From the NCBI GenBank assembly GCA_964017235.1, contig OZ024928.1:4092001-4156000 (forward strand): 64,000 nucleotides of DNA. The letters are read 5' to 3'. Numbering within the stretch: position 1 is the first letter of the stretch; every line of letters begins with the position of its first letter. Positions 33,033 through 44,797 of the stretch are shown here, piece by piece. The notes under the pieces were generated by a model that did no database searches, was not told where the DNA came from, and saw only the letters and a list, made by a program, of their open reading frames with translations. The translations under genes and the position numbers were made by a program. The DNA is from Sabellastarte sp. h YS-2021. Its lineage: Eukaryota > Annelida > Polychaeta > Sabellida > Sabellidae.

Positions 33033-33266
33033 CGGGACCACGGTGGCAGAGTGGTAACACTCTCGCCTCCCACCTCTGCGGCCGGGGTTCGATCCCCGTC
33101 ATGGCCGTAAGTGGGAAAGCTGGTAGTTGCTTGCCGTTGGTCGGCAGTTTACAGTACAGAACCCTAGCGAACTATATGTACTGGTTTCCTCTGCCCTTCC
33201 AACTACCCATCGTGATATGACCTGTACAGTGTTGAAAGCGACGTAAAACCCCAAATAAACAAACAA
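33033..33266 (+). repeat. SINE1 inserted in a helicase exon, 12-bp target duplication
   Basis: Full-length 234-bp copy nearly identical to 19437-19670. ACTTGGCTTGTG flanks it at 33021-33032 and 33267-33278. Removing one copy of the target restores a continuous helicase reading from NFTWLV to EELKCKGVDN, so it hit coding sequence. Confidence 0.92.
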
Positions 33267-34258
33267 ACTTGGCTTGTGGAGGAACTAAAATGCAAGGGAG
33301 TTGATAATATTCTGCCACTCAAGGAAACAGTGCTCTGACCTGTACAGCTCCTTTAGAAATAATCTTGGATCTGACAGTTACAAAACATGTGAACACATTG
33401 CAACAGATGAACTGTTTGTTTGGGATGTATCATTTGACAACACTTGAAAAGCAAAAGCTAAAAATATAAACATCATTCCGAAATCCAAGGGGAATAGTAT
33501 CAGTCTTATTCTGCACTTCATCTTTTGGTATGGGGTTGATGTCAAAGGTTGTTCTTTGTGCATATATTTTGGACCACCTGCCACATTGGATCAGTATTTA
33601 CAACAAACTGGTAGAATAGGTAGAGAAGGGGAACTCAGTCACGCCATAATGCTTAAGTATAAAGGTTGTTACAAGGGTCTGAAGGTGGATGAGGACATGA
33701 AAGCCTTTTGTGAAACAACATCTTGTAGGCATGATCTTCTCATGGGTGTTATAGATATTGAAACAGTACCACAACAAATAAAACATACATGTTGTGATAA
33801 TTGCTCCAAATCTTGTACCTGCCTCTGTCAGTGTGAGTATGATAAATGTAAATGTGCTTCAACTTGCCCAAATCAGGGCATCTTAAAAAGTACCAGTTAC
33901 AGAGTCAAGGCTTGAAGAAGGTGGTTTATGCTTTTGGACTACAGACAGAGCTTGTTGAATGATGAGGAAAAATAGCAAGTTCTGACCCACCCTGACTTTA
34001 CAACTGGTTTCAGGTCATATTTGGTTACTTTACTGGTAGAAAATATGGACTACTTGGAAAGTGTTGACTCTCTCATGAGAGACTATCCTATCTTCAGCAT
34101 AAGCCATGCCCAAAAAATTATGGAAATTTTACAGCAAATATCACCAGAAACTGCCAAACAATATGAAAATGATCAGGATGGGCCATCATTCAACATATTG
34201 AGTGACAATTCACAGACTTCAGAAGATGATATGTCTGATGCTGATTGAACATCACATG

Positions 34259-35354
34259 TTAAAGTGTATGTTGATTTCTCGGATGATTCAGACCTGGATT
34301 ATAGTGATCTTGAAGAAATTGAGATTATCTAATTAAAATTTATTTAAAAGGAAAAAGTTTTGCACTAACTTACTTTATCAAATACCAAAAAGATGTGTAG
34401 ATGGTTTTATACTTTTATTTCAAAATGGATGACATGTATATTGTATTTGTTAAAAAGCTATACATTTTGGGAACAAAATATTTAAATTTCAAAGTAATGC
34501 AAGATGCCCACATAAAAAGGCTACAAATATAGAGAATGCGACATTGACTTAAACATAATTGTTTTAAGAGAACTTTATTCAATGAATGCGATTTACCCAA
34601 AAGCTTCTTTGCAATGTGCAAGTTATTACGCAGTCATTGCAAATGCCTTAGATGATGAAATAAAGTTACATGATTTTTATTTCACTGGTTGTGACTATGT
34701 TTTAAATCAGGAGATTCATTAACAGATTTTACATGCATAGACTCAAATTTTACTTTTTAAAGATATACAATCTTTATAAAAAAATATTTCATTTGTTGTT
34801 TTAATTTGTTTTGTATAAACTAGTAACAAGTGTTGATGCCATTATATCTTGTTTCCACTTTATCTTTACCACAAGATATACACTCTTTATCAAACTATAT
34901 TTCATTTGTTGTTTCATATGTTTGTTATAAACTAACAACAAGTGTTGATGCCATTATACCTTGTTTCCACTTTACGACTTCTTTGCAAACTTAAAATTTT
35001 TAAAACCAAAAATTTAGGTTATGAGGCTGTAGGGAGGGTGTCAGTAAAAAGTTTTTGGTGTTTGTAGAAACATACAGCATACTTGATATTTTGACAGGTA
35101 GTATGATGAATCAAAACACAATTGAACTAGACAATATGCACCACACCATTGTCTAAACTGCCTTATACATGCATTTAGTGAATGACTGTATTTCGAATTA
35201 GACTAGTGTGTCATCATCTCATCAGAGGCTAGGATAAAGTTACATTCATTCCCCTGAAGTAGGATTTTTGACTCCTCTTTGATCCTCTTTTGTTGGCATG
35301 GATGGTATGATGGAGAGACAAAAAAATACCAAAAAAACATGTGCTAACATGTTG
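34259..35354. other. Spacer between the convergent helicase and DUF6589 relics, with a ~113-bp tandem repeat
   Basis: No gene is visible. Sequence from AGATATACAATCTTTAT to CTTGTTTCCACTTTA at about 34761-34865 is repeated at about 34874-34975 with a period near 113. The acidic tail DEEI-like codons after 34250 (DSDLDYSDLEEIEII) probably still belong to the helicase C-terminus. Confidence 0.5.
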
Positions 35355-35359
35355 GCAAG

Positions 35360-35597
35360 ATTTAAATTTTTATTTGCTTTACATCGTGTTCAACAGCCAG
35401 GGTCATATTGTGACAGGTAGTTTTTAAGGGTGGAGGAACCAGTGCATACTAGTTGGTCAAGATTCTGCACTGTGAACCACCAGGCATTGGCAAGTAACTA
35501 CCAACTTGCCAACATGAAGCACCTGGGTCGAGATTCGAACTGGCTTTCTTAGAGGTTAAAGGCGAGCACTCTAGCCACTACCACCACCAAGCCCTTT
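35360..35597 (-). repeat. Very diverged SINE1 copy
   Basis: The complement keeps the SINE1 layout: B-box-like GTTCGAATCTCGACC, CAAGTTGGTAGTTACTTGCC, and GACCCTGGCTGTTGAACACG near the tail. It is much more diverged than the copies at 19437 or 33033, so the family has been active over a long period. Confidence 0.6.
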
Positions 35598-35633
35598 CTG
35601 GTTGGCAAAAGGATCATGAAATAGAAACATAGT

Positions 35634-38600
35634 TTATTGTGAATAGACTATAGTTTGTAGTAGTGGCGACCTTTGAAACCTGAAATACATTTTTAGCCAC
35701 TTTTGTAGGTCTTTGAAGTTCAATGCATTGAAAGGATTTGCATTCATTTGTGGGAATTGTCTGTGTGATCTTCCAAATATCTGCTGGAATACATTTTCCC
35801 CATGAAGTGTCTTTATCAATGTCAAAACATCATCCACAGTGTCTACTTCAGCGTGTTTGCCAGAAGGCTTATGAATTTTTAGTTCACGATCAAACTGACG
35901 AACAATGGTTTCAGTGACATTTGTACATTTACTCAGTCGCTGGAGAGTTTTATCTGTCAGTTGACCTCGAAAAGTTGAAACATCTATTTTCAAAGGTCTG
36001 TTACAGTGTTCCATGTACAAATCTATTGGTATGTTAGAACCTTTTGTTCCTTTTGGGTTGACAAAATGATTCCACAAGACATCATGTGCCACACATGGTG
36101 ACAGGAGTGCATTTACCTGTGCAACAGATTCCAACAGGCCTAAGGCATATTATGAAATCCTGCTTCCTTGCAATATAAATACATGTATTTGTAACACAAG
36201 ATCACCTGTGGCCCATTTCCGAAATTGATACCATTGTCTAATACAAATGTTAAAGTTGATAATGTAAGTAAAACACGGCTGTAGTTGTACACATAATCTG
36301 TGTCTGGTTGACCTACATTTGGATGAATTTTGGTCATGTGGGCATCTAAGTATAGAAGTCTTGCATAACCCTTGCCACAGATAGAACATTTGTGAAGTGG
36401 AGTGTCTGACTGGAGGTCATTTCGATGACTGCTCTCATGCTTAAGCAGAGCCGACTTGTTCTTGTAGACCTTGTGACAGTACTTGCATGAAAAGGCACTG
36501 CTTTGTGTTACACAATTTGGAGGATTCAAAACTTCTGTCTTATAAATGTTAATACTGCATCTCGAGCACAAGTCTCATTTCTTGAACTCTCCTCACTGAA
36601 AATTGAAGGGACTTCTGCATCAGTGCCATTCATTTTGAAGAAGTGTAGGGCTCCTGCTACAAAATAAGCCTCTCCATACTTTTGCAAGAGGTCTGAAGCT
36701 GCAAAGAAATTATCATGTGGATCATTCGTAACATTCCGTGCTTTTATTTCATTGTGTGCATGATACAAAGTGCCAACATCACCCCCTGATTTAGTGTCAA
36801 ACGAATAGTGCCACATAACCTTATGCCATTCTGTCTCGGCATGAAAGTCTAAAATATCCGATATAAATCCTTCCAGTCTTTCACTTGGGGGACCTGCATT
36901 CTGAACTTCTTCTTATGTGGCTTTTTGCCTTTCAAAGCCAAGATAATCCGCAAAGGCAACAACTTTGAGTGGCTGACATTGAATTTCAGAGGAATATCCA
37001 GGCACATACTTTTCATGCAGCTCTTGAAATAGTTTCTGTACCTCATCAGTTCTCTTCTGGTCTATGTTGTAGCACCCCAGATGAACAACTTCAGACTTAC
37101 TTTCCATTTCTTGTTCATGCTCATGAAGTGTATGATCAGGAAATAATTTTCCCAAATTGCAAGCGTGGAATGTGTTTTGCCCAAACATGTGCAATAATTG
37201 GACACAGGTACTCTTCAAACTTTGCATTATCAGAAGTTGATGTCAGGAATTCATTTAACTTCATTTCAGAAATATCCTTGATAGGAAAGCTTTCTGGTAA
37301 TAAGCAGTTGTTGATTTGATACTTCACAGCAATAGCATTAGTTTTGTGAAGACTTTTTGTCTGCCTAGTTTGAGTTATGTGTCTTGGTTTGATGTCCCAG
37401 TCAACATTTTCTGATGCTATGACAAATCCAGGTCCAGTACAATCATACATGTCAGTTTTTTATTGCAGTAAATCAGATTCAAATCCCTCGGAAAATGAAT
37501 CCACTGTACTGTTAGTGACTGGATAGCTGAGGCAATCAAAAGTATGGGAAAGACGCATGAACCCTGACTTTTTCAATCTACCTTTTTTTCAAAATTATTG
37601 AGTTGATTTTCTTGAGTGCTGACATATTTTGAGTATGGATACTCAACAGTTTGGCACCAGCTGAAAGCATTCCAGGATAACTTCTTCAAATGCCTTCCAT
37701 GAAAAACAGGACAAATCATCCTTGCTTATTTTCCTTAAGATGCTTGGATTAGAAACTGCACACAAGCCTGACACTTCCTTGTTGATTTCAGAACATATGA
37801 CTTGAATCACCTGATCACGAGCTAGTTTATCATCCAGTAGATGCTGTATTGTTGATAGTGGGCAAAAGATTATACCTGTGGTCCGACTGGATTGAAAAGA
37901 CAGTGTGGTACAAATATAAGAAAAAAGTCTCAGCAATTACCAACTGTTTTATAGATTAATAAGCTCAGTAGTTATTCACAAACTAACTTTTTCATTGCTT
38001 TTACTTTTTGCTTTAAAGTTGGGCCATATTCCAGGATGCACAGAAAAAGCCTTTTGGGAAATAATGTGTTGTGGAAATAATGTCTTGTCGAAAAATGCCT
38101 ATTTACGAAAATCTTTCTATCCATTCTGTCAAAACACACAAGGCATTCTTTCCCTGAGCATTTTGTCCACGAGGGATTATTTCCACAAAACATTTTTCCT
38201 GAATTCTAATCACGACACCCCTGAAAATTTATTCATTGTTTCTTTATAAGGTTTCTGATATTTTCATAAAAAGTTATCTAAACTTGTATGTATTTTACAT
38301 TTAGGTTATGTCATACACACAGATAGAGAAAGAGATGAGCAAAAAAGTAACCTACTAAATATGTATTAATTTACTTACCGAAAAAGTTGAAGGATTGCTC
38401 TCTTTTTCAAAATTTAATGGCACAACATCTAGACTATTCTCTAATGAAGAAATCAATTTTTTCTTTTTGCTGGATGATACAGATACCCCTGACCTGTTGG
38501 ATGGACTTGAAATTCCAGGCTCACACCTGAGGTGTGACACCTCTTCTCAACACTTGTTCTGTATTTGGATTTCACATATCTTTCATAATTGGCAAAATCT

Positions 38601-38872
38601 TCCCTTGTTTTCTTTGTTTTGGCAATAACTGTTCTAACCCTGCCAGAACAGTATTTACAAATTACTGTCAAGTTGTTAATATCAACAGTTATCCCTAATA
38701 CTTCCTCAAGTTCAATTAAATAGTCAGTCTTTTTGTTTTCTTTGAACAATCTTCTCCTATCACTTGGTCTCAAATATTCCTTTTGACAAAGGACACATAA
38801 AGTGTGCTTTGTACTTGGTGTAATATTCACTCTATTACAAATCTTGGTAGCAGTCTGATAAGGCATCTCCAT
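35634..38872 (-). pseudogene. DUF6589-type protein, spliced and frameshifted; probable DNA-transposon transposase
   Basis: Minus-strand pieces in order: an N-terminal 4-Cys module (CVLCQKEY, CKYCSGRV) at 38872-38453 followed by a Ser/Lys linker and donor GTAAGT near 38378; an acceptor CAATCCAG near 37893 before NKEVSGLCAVSNPSILRKISKDDL; GFVIASENVDWDIKPRH; KSEVVHLGCYN; VAFADYLGFERQKA; DVGTLYHAHNEI; two C2H2 fingers (CKYCHKVYKNKSALLKHESSH, CSICGKGYARLLYLDAHMTKIH); and ALLSPCVAHDVLWNHFVNPKGTKGSNIPIDLYMEH to GRSHRQFP. These blocks match my recollection of animal and fungal DUF6589 proteins. The Asp in ENVD and ADYL fit acidic positions of a DDE-like core (inference). At least four frame changes make it a relic. 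Confidence 0.75.
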
Positions 38873-38896
38873 TATATCTCATTTTTATCAATAATT

Positions 38897-39240
38897 ACTA
38901 ATTACATGAATACTTGCTACTTGAGTATGTTAATAAACAAGAAAAATATACAACATACGATACCAGAATTAAAAGTAACCTTCAAATTAAATGAAGTGTT
39001 TCAGTACCCTCAGCAGATTAGGAAAGATAAGGAAACAAAAAACAGAGGGGCATATGTGACAGCTTTTTATCCAGTATATTACATTACAAACTGCTACACC
39101 AGTATGCTAATTAAAAAGAGAAGCATAGAACAAAGAAACCAAAAGTAAGAGTAACCAGTAAATCAAGTGTTTCAGTACCCTCAGCAGATAAGGAAATATA
39201 AGGGAAAAAAGAATAGAGGGGCATATGTGGCAGCTTTTGA
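38897..39240. repeat. 171-bp tandem repeat upstream of the DUF6589 relic
   Basis: Two units share GTGTTTCAGTACCCTCAGCAG (38996 and 39167), AGAGGGGCATATGTG and the string TAATAAACAAG/TAATTAAAAAG. The period is 171. The position just 5' of the DUF6589 start suggests subterminal repeats of a transposon; not proven. Confidence 0.65.
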
Positions 39241-39467
39241 TCAACTGGAGATGCATCCTTGTAAACACTACAAAACTTTGGATCCTGTGGTGACTGGATG
39301 GGGGATAGGAGGGGCTAAATAGTGAGGAGGAGTCGGGGGGAATGCAAACATTACAAGGCGTTCTCCTCAGCAAGCTAGGCTAAGTAAGTGTATGAGAACA
39401 TTATGAAAAATACTTATAATGCAGTCAAACAGTTGTGTCTATATGTACAAACGCCTGTGGAAAGGCT
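39241..39467. other. Unannotated spacer before copy 2 of the duplication
   Basis: No gene seen. It includes a G-rich patch (GGATGGGGGATAGGAGGGG at about 39296-39315). Confidence 0.35.
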
Positions 39468-39661
39468 ACAAGTCTGCTAGCTTCAGAGTAACAGCTGGTA
39501 ACATGTACATATCCTGTGTGAATGCTCACTCGAAGGAATCACGGTTACTCTTTAACTTATTTGTAAAAGTGGAAATTGTTTTATTTTCAGGGTGGTGGGA
39601 AAGGAAGAATAGCCCCAAAATTGATACAAATCAGACTGTTGAATAGATTTGTATATTCTTG

Positions 39662-40108
39662 TGAGCACCACATAGTAATAATAATAATAACAAGATGTTG
39701 TGATAAGGAGATGATCTGATGATCACTGGTAACAAATGTGATCACATCATCTTGTGCTTGTCATTGTGGATATTACAACATAATAAGTCACTCTCACCAG
39801 CTGATATAGTGATCAAAACCTACTTTGTCCTGATCACCAGATGATGTAGTGATCAATACAAAACAAGTAGTGATCACTTGGTGATGTCATGATAATGAGA
39901 TCATCTGGTGATCTTAACAAAATAAGTTGTCATCACTTCACCATTTGGTGCTCATAACTTCTGTTATGATAACCAGAAGATATATGGTGCTCATAGCATC
40001 ATATTTTGAGCAGCAACTAGATGGTGTGAACATCGCCAGTTGATCTGGTAATCGACAATTATTTTATGATGATGGGATGATTTCATCAACTATTGAGCAC
40101 CACATAAT
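39662..40108. repeat. TGATCA-rich quasi-palindromic block (copy 2)
   Basis: Counterpart of the block at 10513-10952, again bounded by GAGCACCACATA. It contains about 20 extra bases near 40015-40035 that are absent from copy 1. Confidence 0.5.
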
Positions 40109-40198
40109 GTAGTAAACACTGCACACATCTAGTGATCACAAGACATGTCAACATAAAAATGACAATGTCCCAATAGAGAGTCCATACCGTTCAATTTC

Positions 40199-40435
40199 AT
40201 TTATTTGGGGGTTTTGCGTCGCTTTCCACACTGTACAGGTCATGACTGGTAGTTTTGTGGGCAGAGGAAACCAGTACAAACAGTTGGTCAAGGTTCTGTA
40301 CTGTAAAGCGTAAACTGCCGACCATTGGAAAGCAACTACCAACTTTCCCACATAAAGTCTGGGGTTTGAACTGCTGACCTCAGGGGTGGAAGGCGAGTGT
40401 GATACCACTGTACCACCGTGGCCCTCCATACCTTT
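40199..40435 (-). repeat. Old SINE1 copy (copy 2 of duplication)
   Basis: Counterpart of 11040-11275, with the same diverged head (about 40385-40430) and tail. A few private differences separate the two, as expected of independent decay after duplication. Confidence 0.75.
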
Positions 40436-41279
40436 CAAATGATGCATACAACATATTTGTAGGTTGCATAGTTTCAGAAATGTTAACAAAAAAAATCTGC
40501 ACCTGGACAAATTTGTTGTTAAATATGCACAGTCAGCGGTGCCTAGGAATAGAAATATACATGTAACTGTTTGTATGTCCCCATATGCTTATGACAAACA
40601 CTGCTGTTGATGAACAATAAAGTCCATATGCTACTATCACAATTCTGTGAACAGTACAGACAAATGCAATATGTGTGGTTACTCACATTATGAATAAAAA
40701 ATCTCTGTCACATGTATTATCTAAAAATAGAATACAGTTCTTAATTTTTAGCTATGAGATGATTATCACTGTTCCTATTTTTTGTGAATTACGATTGTGT
40801 ATGTTGGTGGATGTTGTAACATGTCTGTTTGTTCATCTGTTTGCTTGTCCATGTGCTTAGCTCAACAACTATACTGGGGTCATATTTGCACCCAATATGG
40901 AGTATATCTGTTGCTCGTTTCTCCTCAAAAATAATCTGGATTGCAAATCTAGAATTGTTGTGATTTTGGGCAAAATCTGCATGTATAACTATTCATCAGA
41001 TTGGGGTTATATTTTACACAAGAACGTGGGTTGTTTACTCTGGATTGGTTCTCCTCGATGAGGATCTTTATTAATGATCCTCATCTGAATATGGATCATA
41101 ATCCAGGGGTTTTATCAGTAGTGAAATTATGTTTGTCTAGACTCCTCTCAAAACATATTGACCAAGAAAAGTACTTTCTGTTGTTTATCGGGTAGGAGAT
41201 ATAAAATGCTTACAAACACATGGTCAGACTGCAGGTGAAACAAACAAACAAACCTGATGTGTTGTTTGCAACGTGTGAG

Positions 41280-42635
41280 CGAAAGAGAACATGGGGTATG
41301 TCTTGGGTGTAGAGATATGATTTAAGCATTTTCTGAAAGAGTCATTAGAGTGAAATGTGTGAATTAAATGTAAATTTTTTTAAATTTAAAACTGGACACA
41401 GGAGGTTGTGACTCACCCACTCATTCACTGAGAACTGGCTGCCATAGTTATTCAGCATAGAATGACTTGTGTCTCATGTCCACAGTTCTTCAGGAGTATA
41501 TTTACAAATACCTTAGTGAACAAGTCCATGTGACCCCCCCCCCCCCCCCCCCCCCCATGCAGTATATGCTTCATGGCAGTTTCTTTGTTATGTATAGTGC
41601 AACTTCCGAAGTTTTAATTTTAAGAATGCTAAGTTACTGGAGGTGCAATTATTACTTAAATACTGTGGAAAGGTAGGTGGCACGGGGCCGCCGCCAGAAA
41701 TTACTATCATGTGAGCCACTTAAAACCTTTGAAACAAGAGGAGTTTTGATAAGTAATGTGTCTCACAGTATATTTATATCATTAATAGAATTCGTACTTT
41801 ATCCTGATATATTGACTCCCCGTCTTACTGTTCACCCTCTGTTCCATTGCTACCAGGTTTAAGATGCACCTGTCTCATCGCAGTTAAAAATTCCAGCAGG
41901 TGTTTCCTCTAGTCCTAGCCTCTTCAATATACAGTTTCTGAAAATAAATGTACGATACAGGCTGTCAAAATACACATTTGATGTTTAAAAATCAAACCAA
42001 ACCAAGTAACATTGGCAAAAAATTATTCACAATAACTCAGATGTGAAATTAAAAGCAAAGTGTAAACAGGATTGTCATTTCAGGTGTATAAAAGGTTACA
42101 TCTTTCAGTTACTGATCTCCTAAGGCCTGATCACTACTATTGAGCACTGCCCAGGCATCTCAGTTATGGGTTCAAAATGGGTTTAAGCTACATAGAGTAT
42201 CATTCAGTCCTTCAGTTGCATGAGTATAGAAAATATAGTAGTTGAAAGTGTTCCATGACCTTATAGCATGTTTTCTTTCTGCATTTGAAAGGTCACATAT
42301 ATGATTACATGTTACAACTAAAGTAGCCTGTCTTCTGCATGCTTTAAATTAGTCTTCTGCAAGTATATATACCCACGATGATGGTGTGGTTATCACTGTC
42401 ACACAGAAATATCATGAGTACTCGCATAGTTTACTCCAAAAGAGCTGCCTTCTCCTCTATTAACAGCCTTACTAGACCATATAGCTGTAAAATGATGTGA
42501 CTGAGCCACACAGGGGGTCTCTCAATGTTTTTTTTGTCAGGATGCCATCTTCTGTATAAATTTTCCTAACACTTTGACCATGTTACATCTTGTCACAAGC
42601 CTCAGCGGTCAGATCTTGGTTCATATAGTTTTCAA
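41280..42635. other. Copy 2 specific stretch, includes a 23-base C run
   Basis: This replaces about 270 bp of copy 1. The C run at 41534-41556 makes the complement G-rich. A short GC block (GGCACGGGGCCGCCGCC) is at about 41679-41695. Open stretches at 41467-41862 show no family motif. I see no gene. Confidence 0.4.
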
Positions 42636-43341
42636 AAGATGATTCCACCATGTTTATATTTTATACACAAAATAATAACATATCATATAGAGATAAGTGG
42701 GCAATTCAAACTGACGAATTATTCATTATTGCTCTAGTAAAACCAGTTACACTCTATACTGCAGTTTAGAAAAGAGCACTTAGAGAATTCATAATACTGC
42801 TTATGAACAGAATTATAAAAATCCTTTTAAAAATTCTTGGATCCAGAAGATGATTTGGATCGCTACCACAGTCGAACCATCTGTTCATTGTTCCACCGTT
42901 GACATTTCTTGGATATTACAATCCATGGGGCCAGCACAACAGTTTTACTTGACAAATTTATTTGACAATTAAAATATTAATTACAGTCAACTGAGATACT
43001 CCTAGTAGTGCATACAATAACGAAACCAAGCTGACCTGACCACAGTCCTATCCAGGTAATTAAAAGTTAAACAAGTTTGTCCACTGTATCCAGCAATCTA
43101 TCCTGTGATCAATTGGGCGTCCACAAACAGAAAATGTCTGTATCCAGATGTTTAGAATGTCTGTACTCTGACGTTTCTTCCAAGATGCGAACAATATCCA
43201 AGATACAGCAAACTAATGTCTGTATCCAACTGATCAGTATATTTCCCATTCTGTTTCCAGTATGCAGCAAATCTACTCTCTGATGGATTCACACACTATA
43301 TCCAGTTCACTCCAGCAAAAGTTCACCACAAAATGCATAAA

Positions 43342-44797
43342 TGACATACACTTCGTCATGTCCTCAATAAGGGTCAAGAGATGATTCTCCCTCCTTATCA
43401 GTCTGAGAAATCCTTAGCAAACAAATTTGCTTCCTTCTTTCATCAAAAAATCAAAAGGATTTGTGATATGTTCACAGCTTCTTCAACAGTAGTCATACCA
43501 CCCATGTGTACACCTCCTAACCTACCTCGCTTCAATGAGGTCTCGGAGAACGAGGTACTAAAAATCATCAAAAATTCCCCTACAAAATCATGTCTTTTAG
43601 ATCCAGTGCCTACTTTCCTTTTGAAAGATTGAGTGGAAATTTTACTTCCGTCAATTGCAAAACTTGTCAATTTGTCATTAGCTGAGGATGTATTTCCTCA
43701 AAAATTCAAGAAGGTGGTTGTCACTTCCCTGATTAAGAAAGCATCACTTCCAAATGAAGATTTGCAAAATTATCGACCAGTATCAGGACTATGTTTCATG
43801 TCAAAATTGGTGGAGCGGGTAGTGCAGCCCTGGCTTTTGACAAACTGAATTCATGTCTTCTGGATGTTCAGAAATGGATGTCGTCAAGTATGCTCAAATA
43901 AATCCTGACAAAACAGAGTTTATCATCTTCGGATCCCATGCTCAACTCAAGAAATTAGATCCCTATCTCCCAGTTAGGATTTTGGTAATTTCATGCATCC
44001 AACAGTTGTTGTAAAGAACCTTGGTGTCTGGTTTGATGCTTATTTCTCCTTTGCTGATCATGTCCGCAAAATTTGTAAGACATGTTTCATTCATATTCGT
44101 GATCTCAGGTGGGTTAGAAAGCACTTGACTGATGAGGCTGCTATCCTGGCAGCCAATGCCTTGGTGACCAGTCGCCTTGATTACTGCAACTCTCTCTTCA
44201 AGAGTCTGTCCAGTCTCAAAATGCGCAAACAACAGTGTATTCAAAACACACTTGCTAGGATTGTCACAAACTGTAACAAATACACACGGGCATCTCCTAT
44301 TCTCAAACGAATCCATTGGCTCCCAGTTGAATTTCGCTGTATCTTCAAAACTGCCACTCTAGTTTACAAGTTTCTTCACAATGGTCATCCCAGTTACTTT
44401 GGTCCTCTTTTGTCTACTCATTGTGGAAGATATAGTACAAGATATAACCATCCAGATAAAAGATTCTTGGAGGTTCCTCAATTCTGTCTATCTGTACATA
44501 AATAAAAAAATCACTTTGGCCACAGCTTTGCTTTTGATGCTCCCGCAGTTTGGAATCATTTGCCTGATGAGGTCCGTTCTGCCCCAACTCTCGTCTGTTT
44601 CAGGAAAAGGTTAAAAGCGTATCTCTTCAAAAAGGCATTTCCAACTTAGCATACACTCTATCCGGCGTCTCTGTGGTACTGGACCTGGCAACGGCTATGG
44701 ACAGATGATTTTTTGAATTTGATTTTGGTGTTGCACCTTAGAGTCTGCCTAGCAGAGATTAAGCGCTATAAAAGTACAGAATAGAATATAGAATAGA
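43342..44797 (+). mobile_element. CR1/L2-like LINE fragment (LINE B), internally deleted
   Basis: Copy 1 reads GCATAAAACAAG where copy 2 has the insertion; ATAAA at 43337-43341 and 44798-44802 is the likely target duplication. The piece begins within the pre-RT region (SEKSLANKFASFFHQKI, LLDPVPTFLLKD, LQNYRPVSGL). At about 43845 it jumps to LQKWMSSSMLKINPDKTEFIIFG, losing RT motifs A, B and C. Then come VVKNLGVWFD, SRLDYCNSLFKSL and RIHWLPVEFR. The 3' end is GCGCTATAAAAGTACAGAATAGAATA, again a GCGCTATA tail with a short microsatellite. It differs in sequence from LINE A. Confidence 0.85.

Larger units (their letters stand above)
29386..34248 (+). pseudogene. RecQ-like SF2 DNA helicase, spliced, broken (transposon-type)
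   Basis: Three exons are visible: about 29386-29802 (donor GTAAGT), 32450-32529 (flanked by AG and GTAATA) and 32858 onward. Motifs are TGSGKS (Walker A), IFIDESH (motif II), ALTATAT (motif III), SSFGMG (motif V) and QQTGRIGREG (motif VI), then a Cys-rich tail (CCDNCSKSC, CLCQCEYDKCKC) and a C-terminal part with YLVTLLVENMDYLES. Damage: residues expected just before TGSGKS are missing (RVI runs straight into NTGSGKS), a frame slip in a GT run near 29745, stops in exon 3 (about 32902 and others), and a SINE1 in exon 3. Host RecQ genes lack this tail; similar tails occur in multicopy helicases of invertebrates, so transposon origin is inferred. Confidence 0.8.

Noticed and set aside
29326-34248. 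A functional host RecQ gene (BLM/WRN/RECQL type)
   Set aside because: Frame slips, stops, the missing P-loop half, the SINE in an exon and the Cys-rich tail argue for a transposon-type relic.
37972-38193. A possible extra exon of the DUF6589 gene
   Set aside because: The 73 codons match nothing I recall in the family, lie between a good donor (38378) and acceptor (about 37893), and repeat short phrases in a palindromic way; more likely intron.
43963-44316. Minus-strand open frame of 117 codons
   Set aside because: It is antisense to the conserved LINE B C-terminal blocks.
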